Shown in pieces: positions 1 through 8,126 of a stretch of 64,000 bases of DNA. The stretch spans positions 1 to 64,000 of the forward strand of contig MWDE01000006.1 of assembly GCA_002070395.1 (NCBI GenBank), read 5' to 3'. Source of the DNA: Synergistetes bacterium ADurb.Bin155. Its GTDB lineage: Bacteria > Synergistota > Synergistia > Synergistales > Thermovirgaceae. Position 1 is the stretch's first letter. The number at the start of each line of letters is the position of its first letter. The position numbers were made by a program, and so were the translations under genes. The notes beneath the pieces were generated by a model. That model was given only the letters and a program-made list of their open reading frames with translations, searched no databases and had not been told where the DNA came from.

Positions 1-913
1 CCGCCACGGCGGTCTTGCCGGAACCCACGTCCCCCTGGAGCAGCCTGTTCATGGGGACGTTGCCCGAACTGTCGGCGGCGAGTTCGCCCAGGACCTTCTC
101 CTGGGACCGGGTCAACGAAAAGGGAAGGATGCCCTCGCGGAAATGTTTCATCAAGGGTCCTTCCCACTCAAGGGGTTCCCCTCCCGTTTCTTCCCGGTAC
201 CCCTGCTTCCTGATGGCGAGGGCTACCTGGAGGAGGAAGAGCTCCTCGTAGGCGAGTCTTTTCCTGGCCAGGGCCCATTCTTCCCTACCCGAGGGGTAAT
301 GCATCTGGGTGACGGCAGGCACCCGGGACATGAAACCCTTGGCCTCCCGGATAGGTGGAGGCAGGGGGTCGACGAGATCACCAGGGAAAGTCTCGAGGGC
401 GTCGGATATAAGTCTTCGAAGCCACTTCTGGTACAAACCCTCCGTCCCGGGGTAAACGGGGACCACCGTCCTTTGGTCGGAGGGATCATCCTCATCGGCC
501 AGTACCTCGAACTCCGGGTTGGTGTATTGCAAAAGGCCTCCTCTTCTTTCGACCTTCCCGTAAAAGGAAGCCTTCGTACCCGGTGTCAGGACCCTCTCCA
601 GGCCTTTCCGGTTAAACCAGACGGCCTGGGCGAGGCTCGAGCCGTCGCTGAGCAGGGCTGTCACCAGGGTGAGGTTTCTCCTCCTGGTGGGTTTCCTCTC
701 GATGGCCAACACGGTGGCGACGGCCGAGGAGAAGGAACCGGCCTGGAGGGAACCCAGGGGCGCGGCCATTCCCCTGTTCTCGTAACGACGGGGAAAAAGG
801 TAAAGGAGATCCTCAACGGTCTGCACTCCGAGCGTAAGAAGTCGAGAGGCCTTTACGGGCCCGACCCCCTTCAGGAACCTTACAGGGGTGTCTCTCGTCA
901 GGCCCTCCGTCAC
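1..913 (-). CDS. recG: ATP-dependent DNA helicase RecG, N-terminal part (cut by window edge)
   Basis: RecG rescues stalled replication forks and branch-migrates recombination intermediates. Only about the first 304 codons lie here. The N-terminus carries the helix-hairpin-helix-like stretch VRFLKGVGPVKASRLL followed by TVEDLLYLFPRRYE, typical of the RecG wedge domain. The fragment ends at the Walker A motif GDVGSGKTAVA. The start is a GTG at 913 whose bases overlap the TGA of the preceding divIVA (GTGA, 4-bp overlap), so translation is probably coupled. The helicase domains lie outside the window. The family call is secure; the C-terminus cannot be judged. Confidence 0.95.
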   Translation of the reverse strand, partial: MTEGLTRDTPVRFLKGVGPVKASRLLTLGVQTVEDLLYLFPRRYENRGMAAPLGSLQAGSFSSAVATVLAIERKPTRRRNLTLVTALLSDGSSLAQAVWFNRKGLERVLTPGTKASFYGKVERRGGLLQYTNPEFEVLADEDDPSDQRTVVPVYPGTEGLYQKWLRRLISDALETFPGDLVDPLPPPIREAKGFMSRVPAVTQMHYPSGREEWALARKRLAYEELFLLQVALAIRKQGYREETGGEPLEWEGPLMKHFREGILPFSLTRSQEKVLGELAADSSGNVPMNRLLQGDVGSGKTAVA

Positions 914-1407
914 CGATGGCTCTCCCCTTCCTTTTCGCCCTCCTCTTCCTCCACGGGGGCCTCCAGCGAATTCAGCAACGACCCGAACTTGGCAAGCAGG
1001 CCCTTGAACTCCGCCACGAACTGGTAACGGACCTGCCTCAACCTCTGGATATCCCGCTTGTGGGTGTCCACCCTGTCCTTGGCGCTCATGACGATCTGGT
1101 GAGCCTGGGCCTCGGATTCGGCGATAATGGCCTCCGCCTTGCCTTCGGCGCTGCTCACCCTCTCCTCGGCGCTTTTCTGGGCAAGGACGAGGGCCTCCTG
1201 CAGAGACTGCTTCAGTTCGGCGTACTCCTGGATCTGTTCGTCAAACCTTGAAAGCTGCACTTCCAGGGTCTTGACCTTTTCAGCGTAAACCTGCAGGCTT
1301 TCAGCGACTTTTTCCAGGAATTCCTCGACCTCTTGGGGGTTATAGCCCCTCATGGCCTTGTTGAAACTGATCCTCTCGATATCAAGAACGGTCAACAGGT
1401 CTGACAA
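910..1407 (-). CDS. divIVA: DivIVA-domain cell division/polarity protein
   Basis: 165 residues. The N-terminus (about 5-35) contains the DivIVA membrane-targeting signature ISFNKAMRGYNPQEVEEFL. A long, charged, predicted coiled coil follows (about 35-140), with an acidic Glu-rich tail (EAPVEEEEGEKEGE). DivIVA proteins bind curved membrane and recruit division or wall-growth factors. It sits between yggS (23-bp gap) and recG (4-bp overlap), matching the common yggS/divIVA division neighbourhood of Gram-positive-like genomes. The family is clear; its exact partner in this organism is not visible. Confidence 0.93.
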   Translation of the reverse strand: MSDLLTVLDIERISFNKAMRGYNPQEVEEFLEKVAESLQVYAEKVKTLEVQLSRFDEQIQEYAELKQSLQEALVLAQKSAEERVSSAEGKAEAIIAESEAQAHQIVMSAKDRVDTHKRDIQRLRQVRYQFVAEFKGLLAKFGSLLNSLEAPVEEEEGEKEGESHR

Positions 1408-1430
1408 TTCCTTCCCTCCCTGCCCGCGGG

Positions 1431-2126
1431 TCAGTTTATCCTGCCTCCGAAAATGGCACTCCCTATCCGCACCATGGTGCTTCCTTCCATCACTGCGTAC
1501 TCAAAGTCCCCGCTCATCCCCATGGACAGGACCGGCAGCGAAAGACCCAACCGTGATTCGGTTTCATCCCTCAGTTCCCTCATTGAGGCAAAAAGCATCC
1601 TGGTTCCCCTCTCGTCGAGCCCCAGGGGCAGGACCGTCATCAAGCCCTTGAGGTCAAGGTTTGAACACTCCTGCAGGATGCCCTCAGCCAGGATCTCCAG
1701 GGTGGCCCTTGACACGCCGAACTTGCCGGGGTCCTCACCGATGTTCACCTCAAGGAGGATGTCCAGCCTCCTGCCGGCGGCGGCACAGGCCTTGTCAAGG
1801 GCCGATGCCAGTTCAGGAGAGTCCACGCTCTGAACGCAGCTGAAGATCTCGACCGCCTTCTTCACCTTGTTCTTCTGGAGGTGTCCCACGAGGTGCCAGG
1901 GAATGCGCGACCTTGACGCCAAGGGGTCCCATTTCGAAAGGGCTTCCTGGACCCTGTTCTCGCCGAGGGCGATCACATCGCAGCGGGCGGCCTCTTCCAT
2001 CTCATCGATAGAACGGGTCTTGGTCACGGCCACTATGTCGACCCTGTCGCCTTCAAGGCCACAGCGGGTTGCCGCCCTGGCGATCCTCACCCGGACCGAG
2101 GCTATGTTGTCCGCTATGGTACTCAC
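1431..2126 (-). CDS. yggS: YggS/PROSC family pyridoxal-phosphate homeostasis protein
   Basis: 231 residues, the usual YggS length. This alanine-racemase-fold protein binds PLP and maintains B6 and amino-acid homeostasis without known catalysis. The PLP lysine lies in VAVTKT near residue 35. Family motifs GENRVQEA, WHLVGHLQKNK, GKFGV and LSMGMSGDFEYAV are all present. The start is a GTG overlapping the TGA of the upstream HlyD-like gene by 4 bp, so the two are translationally coupled. It is followed by divIVA. Confidence 0.95.
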   Translation of the reverse strand: MSTIADNIASVRVRIARAATRCGLEGDRVDIVAVTKTRSIDEMEEAARCDVIALGENRVQEALSKWDPLASRSRIPWHLVGHLQKNKVKKAVEIFSCVQSVDSPELASALDKACAAAGRRLDILLEVNIGEDPGKFGVSRATLEILAEGILQECSNLDLKGLMTVLPLGLDERGTRMLFASMRELRDETESRLGLSLPVLSMGMSGDFEYAVMEGSTMVRIGSAIFGGRIN

Positions 2127-3046
2127 CAGATCCTCACCTCCCCCTCGGCAGCATCCGCTCCCGATGCTATCACCAGGTCACCTGGCTCGAGCCCTTTTTT
2201 GACCAGGAAACGCTTCCCCGATACTGGTATACCCGTCACCTCCACGGCAATGGATCTTTCACCGGTTACGAGGAACGCCATCTTTTTCCTGTCCCGGAGG
2301 GTGACGGCGCTCTCCGGTATGAGCACCCCCCTCACGTCCTCGGCATGGAGCAGGTAAGATACCTTCCTGGAGAGAACGTCCGCCGAAGAGAAGAACGGGA
2401 AGGAGAGGTAGACCTTGTAAATGGGCCCCAGGTCATTCACCGCGCGGACTTCCGCCCTGAAGGAAAGGTCCGAGGCGGTTCTTTTCACCTCGAGATGGTC
2501 CCTGTCAGCAGGGTTCCAGCCCAGGGCCGATTTCTCCACGTAGGCCACGCACCTCAGGGTTTGGGGCTGGGGTATGAATTTACCGATCCCTCCTCCCAAG
2601 GAGACCCTCTGGCCCTCGTGCAGGAAACGGGCCGGTCCCGGTTCGGGGAGCCTTGAACTCCCGGGCCAAAGGACCCCATAGGACCAGCCGCCCTCGACCC
2701 CGTCGAGGGCCGCCATGAAATAACCCGGGCTGGGCGCCTTCACCTGTCTTCTGCCCGCGGGAGAGGCTACTTCAGCCACCACGTCCCCACGGGCGCAATA
2801 GGCGGGTCCCATGCCTCGGGGGTAGGACACCGGGCCTTCGGCTGGCGAGGCCATCACCACTTCTTCCCAGATCAGCACGCCTTCCAGCGGTATGTCCAGG
2901 GAGAGGGCCACTGGTTCCGCCACGGCCAGTTCAGGCCTGAGGCGGAAATAACGGTCCCACCAGGCCTTATAGACAAGGATCGCACCAAGGACAATGCAGA
3001 CGGTGAAGAAATAGTAGAACGCCTTCGTCGCGGTTTTCCCTTTCAT
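2123..3046 (-). CDS. HlyD-like membrane-anchored protein of the yggS/divIVA locus
   Basis: 307 residues with one N-terminal transmembrane segment (about 10-27) and a large exported part. The exported region has short beta-rich blocks resembling the lipoyl/barrel-sandwich and beta-barrel domains of HlyD/RND adaptor proteins (for example LIPESAVTLRDRKKMAFLVTGERSIAVEVTGI and a C-terminal GLEPGDLVIASGA). No efflux pump gene is adjacent. A HlyD-like gene next to yggS is a recurrent arrangement in Firmicutes and related phyla, where a division or envelope role is suspected. It lies 12 bp after the HAD phosphatase gene and overlaps yggS. Fold call moderate; function unknown. Confidence 0.7.
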   Translation of the reverse strand: MKGKTATKAFYYFFTVCIVLGAILVYKAWWDRYFRLRPELAVAEPVALSLDIPLEGVLIWEEVVMASPAEGPVSYPRGMGPAYCARGDVVAEVASPAGRRQVKAPSPGYFMAALDGVEGGWSYGVLWPGSSRLPEPGPARFLHEGQRVSLGGGIGKFIPQPQTLRCVAYVEKSALGWNPADRDHLEVKRTASDLSFRAEVRAVNDLGPIYKVYLSFPFFSSADVLSRKVSYLLHAEDVRGVLIPESAVTLRDRKKMAFLVTGERSIAVEVTGIPVSGKRFLVKKGLEPGDLVIASGADAAEGEVRIW

Positions 3047-3058
3047 GCTTTTATCTTA

Positions 3059-3766
3059 TCACCCCGGCCCGCACTGAAGGCGTCTTCCTGTCCTCCCAGG
3101 CAGGATCCAGGCGAGTTCCGAAATGTCTTTGATGACGACCAGAGCCCCCGCACTCAAAAGGACATCAGGGCTGGCCCCTCCCGAGCTCACGCCGACAAAG
3201 GGGATGCCGGCCCTCCCCGCCGCGAGGGCGTCGATCTCGGAATCGCCCACCAGGGTCGTTCCCGAGGCGGTGCTCCCAAGGTTACTCATGGATAAACATA
3301 TCGATTCCGGGTGCGGCTTGGGGTTTTCCACATCGTCCATGCCGACGATGGAGAGGAAGTACTCCCCGAGCCCGGCACTTTCGACGGCCCGGAGCAGTTT
3401 CTTCCTGTTCGAGACCACCCCAAGGGAAAAGCCTTCATCCAGGAGCCTTGTCAAGGCTTCCCGCGTCCCCGGGAAGGGCATGATCCTCTCGTACTCCAGG
3501 GGGACCAGGTGCTTTCTGTAATATTCCATCCAGGCGGGTTCATAGCGCCCCCATAGCATCTCCATGGCCTTATCCATGGGGTGCCCTATGGTCGATGTCA
3601 CTTCCTCCCGGGTCACCTCGTCCAGCCCGAAGGACCCTGCCAGCCTGTTCAAGCAATAGGTAATGCCCAGGCTGCTGTTCACCAGGGTCATGTCGAAATC
3701 GAAAAGGACGGCCTCTGTCCCGCTCCGTTCCCCTCCCGTCCAGGCTGGGCTCCTCTGGATTTTCAT
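3059..3766 (-). CDS. HAD-superfamily phosphatase, phosphoglycolate-phosphatase-like
   Basis: 235 residues. All four HAD motifs are visible: FDFDMT near residue 23 (nucleophile Asp), VSNR (motif II), the lysine of NPKPHPE (motif III) and VGDSEIDALAA (motif IV). A helical cap lies between motifs I and II. This layout is typical of phosphoglycolate phosphatase, PpaX and beta-phosphoglucomutase-type enzymes; the substrate cannot be chosen from sequence. The start overlaps the stop of the upstream 2-hydroxyacid dehydrogenase gene by 4 bp. The first 15 residues are poorly conserved, so translation could begin slightly later. Confidence 0.85.
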   Translation of the reverse strand: MKIQRSPAWTGGERSGTEAVLFDFDMTLVNSSLGITYCLNRLAGSFGLDEVTREEVTSTIGHPMDKAMEMLWGRYEPAWMEYYRKHLVPLEYERIMPFPGTREALTRLLDEGFSLGVVSNRKKLLRAVESAGLGEYFLSIVGMDDVENPKPHPESICLSMSNLGSTASGTTLVGDSEIDALAAGRAGIPFVGVSSGGASPDVLLSAGALVVIKDISELAWILPGRTGRRLQCGPG

Positions 3767-4716
3767 CTTTCCCGGTCCAGCCGGTTCAAAAGGTCCAAAC
3801 CTCTTTCCAGGCGTGAGATGTTGTCCGCCACGGTCTGAGCGACACCCATCAGGGCTTCGTCCGTGACCCCTCCCACATGGGGCGTGAGGGTGACCTTGGG
3901 GTTAGCCAGCAATGGGTCATCAGGGTCAGCGGGCTCATCCCAGAAAACATCGAGCCCGGCGCCGGCAAGATGGCCGCTCTCAAGGGATCCTTCCAAAGCC
4001 CTCCGGGATACCAGTTCGGCCCTGCCGACATTGACCAGGAAGGAACCGGGCTCCATGGCCTTGAAAAATGCCCCGGAGGCGATCTCCCTGGTCTCCTCGT
4101 TGAGTTCGAGGGAGAGCACGACAAACCTGCATCCTGAAAGGGCCTCCTCCACGCGGTCAAGCCGGTAGAAACCGTCGAGCCCCAGGGAACCGAAGGACTC
4201 CCTTTCGGTCCGGTTCACTCCCCTGACCTCCATGTCCATCCCCTTGAGCCTGGATACGACATTCCGTCCCACGTTCCCCAGCCCTACCACGCAGGCCCTC
4301 TTCTTCCACAGGGAAACACCCTGGGGGGAGAAGAGCCGTCTCTTTCGTATACTCTCCTGGCAACGGGCATACTTCCTTGAGTGGAGGAGCAGGTGCATCA
4401 GGGCTATCTCGGCCACACCCTCGGCGTTTCCCGTGCCCCCGGAAGGCACGTTGCAAACGGCCACGCCCATCCTTCTGCAGGCTTCCAGGTCGATCCTGTC
4501 GACACCGACCCCCCACTGGTGTACCAACCTGAGCCTCGGTGCGCCCTTGAGGAGGGCCTCACCCACGTCCAGAGGGCCGCAGACCAGCACCTCCGCCTCC
4601 CCCAGGCGATCCTCGAGGTCGGCCTCATCGGCGACTTCCATTTCATGGCCCGCCAACAGCGGGCCGATGACGTCCCGAAGTTTTTCAAAGGTTTTGGGGA
4701 AAAAAAGTATTTTCAT
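3763..4716 (-). CDS. D-isomer-specific 2-hydroxyacid dehydrogenase
   Basis: 317 residues. The Rossmann NAD-binding motif VVGLGNVGRNV occurs near residue 143. The catalytic triad expected for the family is visible: Arg in NVGRAELV, Glu in DVFWDEPAD and His in LTPHVGGVT. These enzymes reduce 2-oxo acids to D-2-hydroxy acids or oxidise 3-phosphoglycerate. At this length, without an ACT domain, a SerA role is possible but not favoured. The start codon abuts the folE2 stop and the end overlaps the HAD gene, so all three are likely cotranscribed. A neighbouring phosphoglycolate-type phosphatase would fit small 2-hydroxy-acid metabolism (inference). Confidence 0.88.
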   Translation of the reverse strand: MKILFFPKTFEKLRDVIGPLLAGHEMEVADEADLEDRLGEAEVLVCGPLDVGEALLKGAPRLRLVHQWGVGVDRIDLEACRRMGVAVCNVPSGGTGNAEGVAEIALMHLLLHSRKYARCQESIRKRRLFSPQGVSLWKKRACVVGLGNVGRNVVSRLKGMDMEVRGVNRTERESFGSLGLDGFYRLDRVEEALSGCRFVVLSLELNEETREIASGAFFKAMEPGSFLVNVGRAELVSRRALEGSLESGHLAGAGLDVFWDEPADPDDPLLANPKVTLTPHVGGVTDEALMGVAQTVADNISRLERGLDLLNRLDRER

Positions 4717-5513
4717 TACCCTGTACGCCCGGGGGCGTTCCGGAGGCGTTTATCCCTTGAAAGGCTGGCAAAAGCCTCGTGGGCGTGGATGCTTTCGTGG
4801 CTCACCACCCTGACTGAGTACCAGCTGATCCGGGGATCATCGTCCAGGCGCACCGCCACCTCCCTGACAACGTCCTCCACGAACCTGGGGTTATCGTAGG
4901 CCCTTTCGGTGACGTACTTCTCGTCCTCCCTTTTCAAAAGGGTGAAAACAGGGGATGAGGCGCTCTCTTCTGCGATATCGGCCAATTCCTCGATCCATAC
5001 CAGGTGGTCCATTCTCACGGTTATCATCACTTCCGCCCGCTGATTGTGGGCTCCCCTTTCGGAGATCTCCTTCGAGCAGGGACAGAGGGTGTTCACCGGC
5101 ACCGTCACCGTCAGGGTGAAGTCAAAATCCTCCCCGCAGGAGGCCCAGAAAGCGGCATCGTAGCGGGTGAGGCTCGGCGCGCCGCTGACGGGGGCTCTCC
5201 TCGTAGCGAAGTAAGGGAAACTGAACTTCAATTCCGCCTTATCGGCTTCGAGGTGCTCCCTCAGGGCCGAGGCGATATGCTCCAGGTTATGCAGGGTCAC
5301 ATGGCCGTTGCAGGAATTCAGGATCTCGATGAAACGGCTCATATGAGTCCCCCTGAAGTGCCTTGGGAGGGAGACGGACATCTCCACCATGGCCACGGTG
5401 TGCTGGGTTTTCTCGTTCCTGTCCCTGACCTCGATGGGGTAGGCCAAGCCCGTCACCCCCACGCTGTCAATCGGGATGTTCCGCATATCGCGCTCGCTCT
5501 GAACATCACGCAT
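4716..5513 (-). CDS. folE2: GTP cyclohydrolase FolE2 (type IB)
   Basis: 265 residues. FolE2 converts GTP to 7,8-dihydroneopterin triphosphate, the first step of folate (and queuosine) synthesis, and unlike FolE does not depend on zinc. The family is recognised from RNIPIDSVGVTGLAYPI at the N-terminus and LCPCSKEISERGAHNQR, which holds the metal-ligand cysteine, near residue 145. The first ATG has a good purine-rich ribosome-binding site (ggagaggggg), so the nine extra N-terminal residues are accepted. folP and folK lie 40 kb away in this window; folB is not seen. Confidence 0.95.
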   Translation of the reverse strand: MRDVQSERDMRNIPIDSVGVTGLAYPIEVRDRNEKTQHTVAMVEMSVSLPRHFRGTHMSRFIEILNSCNGHVTLHNLEHIASALREHLEADKAELKFSFPYFATRRAPVSGAPSLTRYDAAFWASCGEDFDFTLTVTVPVNTLCPCSKEISERGAHNQRAEVMITVRMDHLVWIEELADIAEESASSPVFTLLKREDEKYVTERAYDNPRFVEDVVREVAVRLDDDPRISWYSVRVVSHESIHAHEAFASLSRDKRLRNAPGRTG

Positions 5514-5568
5514 GAGGAAGACCCCCTCTCCTGTAAATTAGTCGCTATGCCTGGATCCCTCCTGGGTC

Positions 5569-6543
5569 TTATGGTTCCTCGGAACCACCGGCTGAGGCTC
5601 CTCCCGGCGACAGGTCCCAGAGGTTCAGCATCTCCTGGCCCTGGATCCGGCCGCCGTCGTCAACGCCGAGGAGGGCCTTCATTTCGAGAGCGTTCCGTAC
5701 CGCGTTGTCCCTGAAGCAGTTGTTGAACATGAGGAAAACCCTGCCCCCATCCTTCGCGAAAGCCCTGGCTTTCTCGCTGAAAGGGGCCAGTTCGTTTATA
5801 TCGTACAGGTAGTTGAATCGCTCCGCCACCTTGGCATCCCTTTTATCCCAGGCGGGGGCGTTCCTCCCATGGAACCTCATCACCGTTCCCCAGGTGGCGG
5901 TGATAGGCCATTCGGGCGGGACGGTCCATTCCAGGCTGGGCTCATCCACGGCGGTGAAGGCCATATTCTGGTCCCTCAAGAGGTCCAGGAATCTCTCACG
6001 GTTGCCCTCCTCGAGCCACGACCTGTGCCTGATCTCGATGGCCACCCTCGCCGGTGAGGCCAGTGTCGCGACCCTTTTGAACCAGTTGAGGTGCCTCTCG
6101 GAAAAGACCACCCAAGGTGGGAATTGGAAGAGAAGGTAACCCAGCCTGTTCATGCTGTGGAGCACCAGGACCCGGGAGATGAACCTTTCCCAGAGCGCGA
6201 TGCGTGTATCCTTGGGGATCTCCCAGATCCGCAGCCTGGAGCCCTTGGAGATGCCTGGAGGCATCAGTTCCCGGGGAAGGGCCGTTACGGAGAGGGTGTG
6301 AAAGGTGAAAAGACCAAAGGCTTTGATGTTGAAAAGAAAACCCGGCGCCGTCCTCGCGGCCCACTGGTAAAATACTTCCTCGCCGGGGATGGCGTAGAAG
6401 GTACTGTCGACCTCGACGGTATCGAAAAAGCTAGCGTAGTGCTTAAGCCTTGAATAGGCGTCCCTGGAATTGTCCGGGTACCATCCGCTGGCAATGAGCG
6501 ACCGGTCGGTCCAGGAACAAGTACCGACTCTCAGGCCATCCAT
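5569..6543 (-). CDS. DUF72 (YecE-like) TIM-barrel protein
   Basis: 324 residues. It starts GTCSWTDRSLIASGWYP and continues with FFDTVEVDSTFYAIP, the hallmark opening of DUF72/YecE proteins, which have a TIM-barrel related to xylose isomerase and endonuclease IV folds. Later landmarks AIEIRHRSWLEEGNRERFLDLL and FMFNNCFRDNAVRNA also fit. No biochemical function is established for the family. An AGGAGG-like site (ggaggt) lies 6 nt before the ATG. It is read divergently from the aldolase gene at 6640, with a 14-bp palindrome between them. Confidence 0.9.
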   Translation of the reverse strand: MDGLRVGTCSWTDRSLIASGWYPDNSRDAYSRLKHYASFFDTVEVDSTFYAIPGEEVFYQWAARTAPGFLFNIKAFGLFTFHTLSVTALPRELMPPGISKGSRLRIWEIPKDTRIALWERFISRVLVLHSMNRLGYLLFQFPPWVVFSERHLNWFKRVATLASPARVAIEIRHRSWLEEGNRERFLDLLRDQNMAFTAVDEPSLEWTVPPEWPITATWGTVMRFHGRNAPAWDKRDAKVAERFNYLYDINELAPFSEKARAFAKDGGRVFLMFNNCFRDNAVRNALEMKALLGVDDGGRIQGQEMLNLWDLSPGGASAGGSEEP

Positions 6544-6583
6544 AGCTAGACCTCCGGGGGATCATGAGGCGTAAGCCTGCGGT

Positions 6584-6597
6584 TCCATTATAATGGA
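6584..6597. promoter_or_regulatory. 14-bp perfect palindrome carrying TATAAT on both strands
   Basis: The sequence TCCATTATAATGGA is its own reverse complement and contains a consensus -10 hexamer on each strand (6589-6594 on plus). It sits between the divergent DUF72 and aldolase genes. Neither direction has a convincing -35 at 16-18 bp, so an activator-dependent or repressed promoter is likely. No regulator gene is adjacent. Confidence 0.5.
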
Positions 6598-6639
6598 GAC
6601 CTGTCGTAAGCGAAATTTCCTTTGAAAGGAAGTGCCGCC

Positions 6640-7542
6640 TTGAAACTGGAAGGGATCTACGCCCCCATACCGACACCCTTTGACGAAAACGGGAGTCTCT
6701 ACCTTGAAGGGCTCACCTCGAACTTCGTACACTGGCTGGGCTCCCCCCTTGACGGCATCGTCGCCGGCGGCTCCAACGGAGAATGGCCGCTTCTGACCTT
6801 CGATGAGAGGGTCGCCCTTTTTGGCGCCTGCGCCGACCTTTCGCGGGGAAAGCTCAAGGTGGTGGCGGGGGTACACTGCCCCTCAACGAAGGAAAGCCTC
6901 GAATTGGGCCTCGAGGCCGCCAGGGCCGGTTGCGACGCCGTCCTCGTGCTACCGCCCCATTACTACAAGGGACAGAACTCGGGAGAGGCCCTCAGGGCCT
7001 ACTTCACGACCCTGGCCGATTCGATCGGTATACCCGTCGTGCTTTACAACATGCCCGCCAACACGGGGTTCAACCTCGAACCCGACATCGTCGCCGCTCT
7101 TTCGTCGCACCCGAACATCATCGGCATCAAGGACAGTTCCGGCGATATAGTGCAGATAGCCACCCTTTGCAGGGACACCCCGGAAGGTTTCGGCGTCTTC
7201 GCGGGATCGGGGAGCTTCTTCCTCCCCTCCATCGCGGTGGGGTGTTCCGGGGGGACCATGGGAGTGGCCAACCTCTTCGCCGACGCCTGCGCCGACATCC
7301 TCGTCAACTTCAGGAAGGGCGATACCGACCGCGCAAGATCACTGCAACTCGGCCTCATCGGGATCAACCAGGCGGTCACCAAGCGCTTCGGAGTGCCCGG
7401 GCTGAAGGCCGCCATGGACCACGCCGGCTTTTATGGCGGTCCTGTCAGGGCGCCGCTGCTCCCGGCCGAGGAAAAGGTCCGGGTAGAGATCGGGAGGATC
7501 TACGACCAGTTCAGATCTTTTTACAAGGGGGTTTCATTATGA
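6640..7542 (+). CDS. Class I aldolase of the DapA/HOGA/NanA family
   Basis: 300 residues from a TTG at 6640, chosen because gaaaggaag lies about 8 nt upstream and the product then begins KLEGIYAPIPTPF like family members. A TTG 18 bp earlier is the alternative. The Schiff-base lysine is in IGIKDSSGD and the catalytic tyrosine in LYNMPANTG. The substrate-loop motif is GSNGEWPLL rather than the GTTGE of true dihydrodipicolinate synthase. GSNGE is seen in 4-hydroxy-2-oxoglutarate aldolase-like proteins, so a role in cleaving a 2-oxo acid to pyruvate plus an aldehyde is more likely than lysine synthesis. Its stop overlaps the next ATG (ATGA). Confidence 0.85.
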   Translation: MKLEGIYAPIPTPFDENGSLYLEGLTSNFVHWLGSPLDGIVAGGSNGEWPLLTFDERVALFGACADLSRGKLKVVAGVHCPSTKESLELGLEAARAGCDAVLVLPPHYYKGQNSGEALRAYFTTLADSIGIPVVLYNMPANTGFNLEPDIVAALSSHPNIIGIKDSSGDIVQIATLCRDTPEGFGVFAGSGSFFLPSIAVGCSGGTMGVANLFADACADILVNFRKGDTDRARSLQLGLIGINQAVTKRFGVPGLKAAMDHAGFYGGPVRAPLLPAEEKVRVEIGRIYDQFRSFYKGVSL

Positions 7543-8087
7543 AAAGGATCCTTGGAATTCTGGGTAGTCCCCGAAGGGGAGGCAACAGCGAGACGCTGGC
7601 TCGAAAAGTACTGGAAGGGGCGGCGGAAAACGGGTGGGTCACGGATGTTATACGCCTCCAGGACCTGGAGATCAACGGTTGTACCGACTGCAGGAGGTGC
7701 TGGTCGGGAGGGTCACCCTGCGTGATCGATGACGACATGGACAAGGTCTACGAGAAGATCCGGGAGGCCGACCTCCTGGTCTTCGCCTCACCCCTCTACT
7801 GGTACTCCTGGAGTTCCCAGATCAAGCCCGTCTGGGACCGGTCCCTCCCCTTCGTTCATAAGGAGGCCCGCTGGGACTTGAAGGACAAGAAGGCACTGCT
7901 TGTTGCTGCGGCTGGTGATGATAAGCCCGAGGCCTTTGAGGGGATGCTCTTTTCATTCAGGACGTCCTGCAGGCTCCTCGGCATGGAAATGGTGGAACCC
8001 CTGCTCGCCCATGGCGTCCATGGCATGGCGGAGGCCGAAAAGAGCCACTGGTTTAGGCTCGCCGGGGAACTCGGAAGATCGCTTTAA
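7539..8087 (+). CDS. NAD(P)H-dependent flavoprotein, flavodoxin/FMN-reductase family
   Basis: 182 residues. The N-terminal phosphate-binding loop ILGSPRRGGNSETLA binds FMN in this fold. A cysteine-rich segment, INGCTDCRRCW followed by SPCVIDDDM, is typical of iron-sulfur-flavoprotein-like NAD(P)H oxidoreductases. FASPLYWYSWSSQIKPVWDR is the standard second flavin loop. It overlaps the aldolase gene by 4 bp (ATGA), so the two form an operon that ends at the hairpin near 8100. The electron acceptor is unknown. Confidence 0.88.
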   Translation: MKRILGILGSPRRGGNSETLARKVLEGAAENGWVTDVIRLQDLEINGCTDCRRCWSGGSPCVIDDDMDKVYEKIREADLLVFASPLYWYSWSSQIKPVWDRSLPFVHKEARWDLKDKKALLVAAAGDDKPEAFEGMLFSFRTSCRLLGMEMVEPLLAHGVHGMAEAEKSHWFRLAGELGRSL

Positions 8088-8099
8088 GGGAAGCGGCAA

Positions 8100-8126
8100 G
8101 GGGGCGGCCTCAGGACGCCCCTTTTT
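8100..8126. terminator. Rho-independent terminator between convergent genes
   Basis: The GGGGCG stem (8101-8106) pairs with CGCCCC (8116-8121) and is followed on the plus strand by five T residues. It ends the aldolase-flavoprotein operon. The T-run touches the stop codon of the convergent kinase gene. Confidence 0.8.

Noticed and set aside
223..495. A 90-codon minus-strand frame near the window start
   Set aside because: Lies out of frame inside recG, whose reading frame is confirmed by the Walker A motif and N-terminal domain.
6640..7542. Assignment as dapA (lysine biosynthesis)
   Set aside because: The GTTGE loop is replaced by GSNGE and no lysine genes are adjacent.
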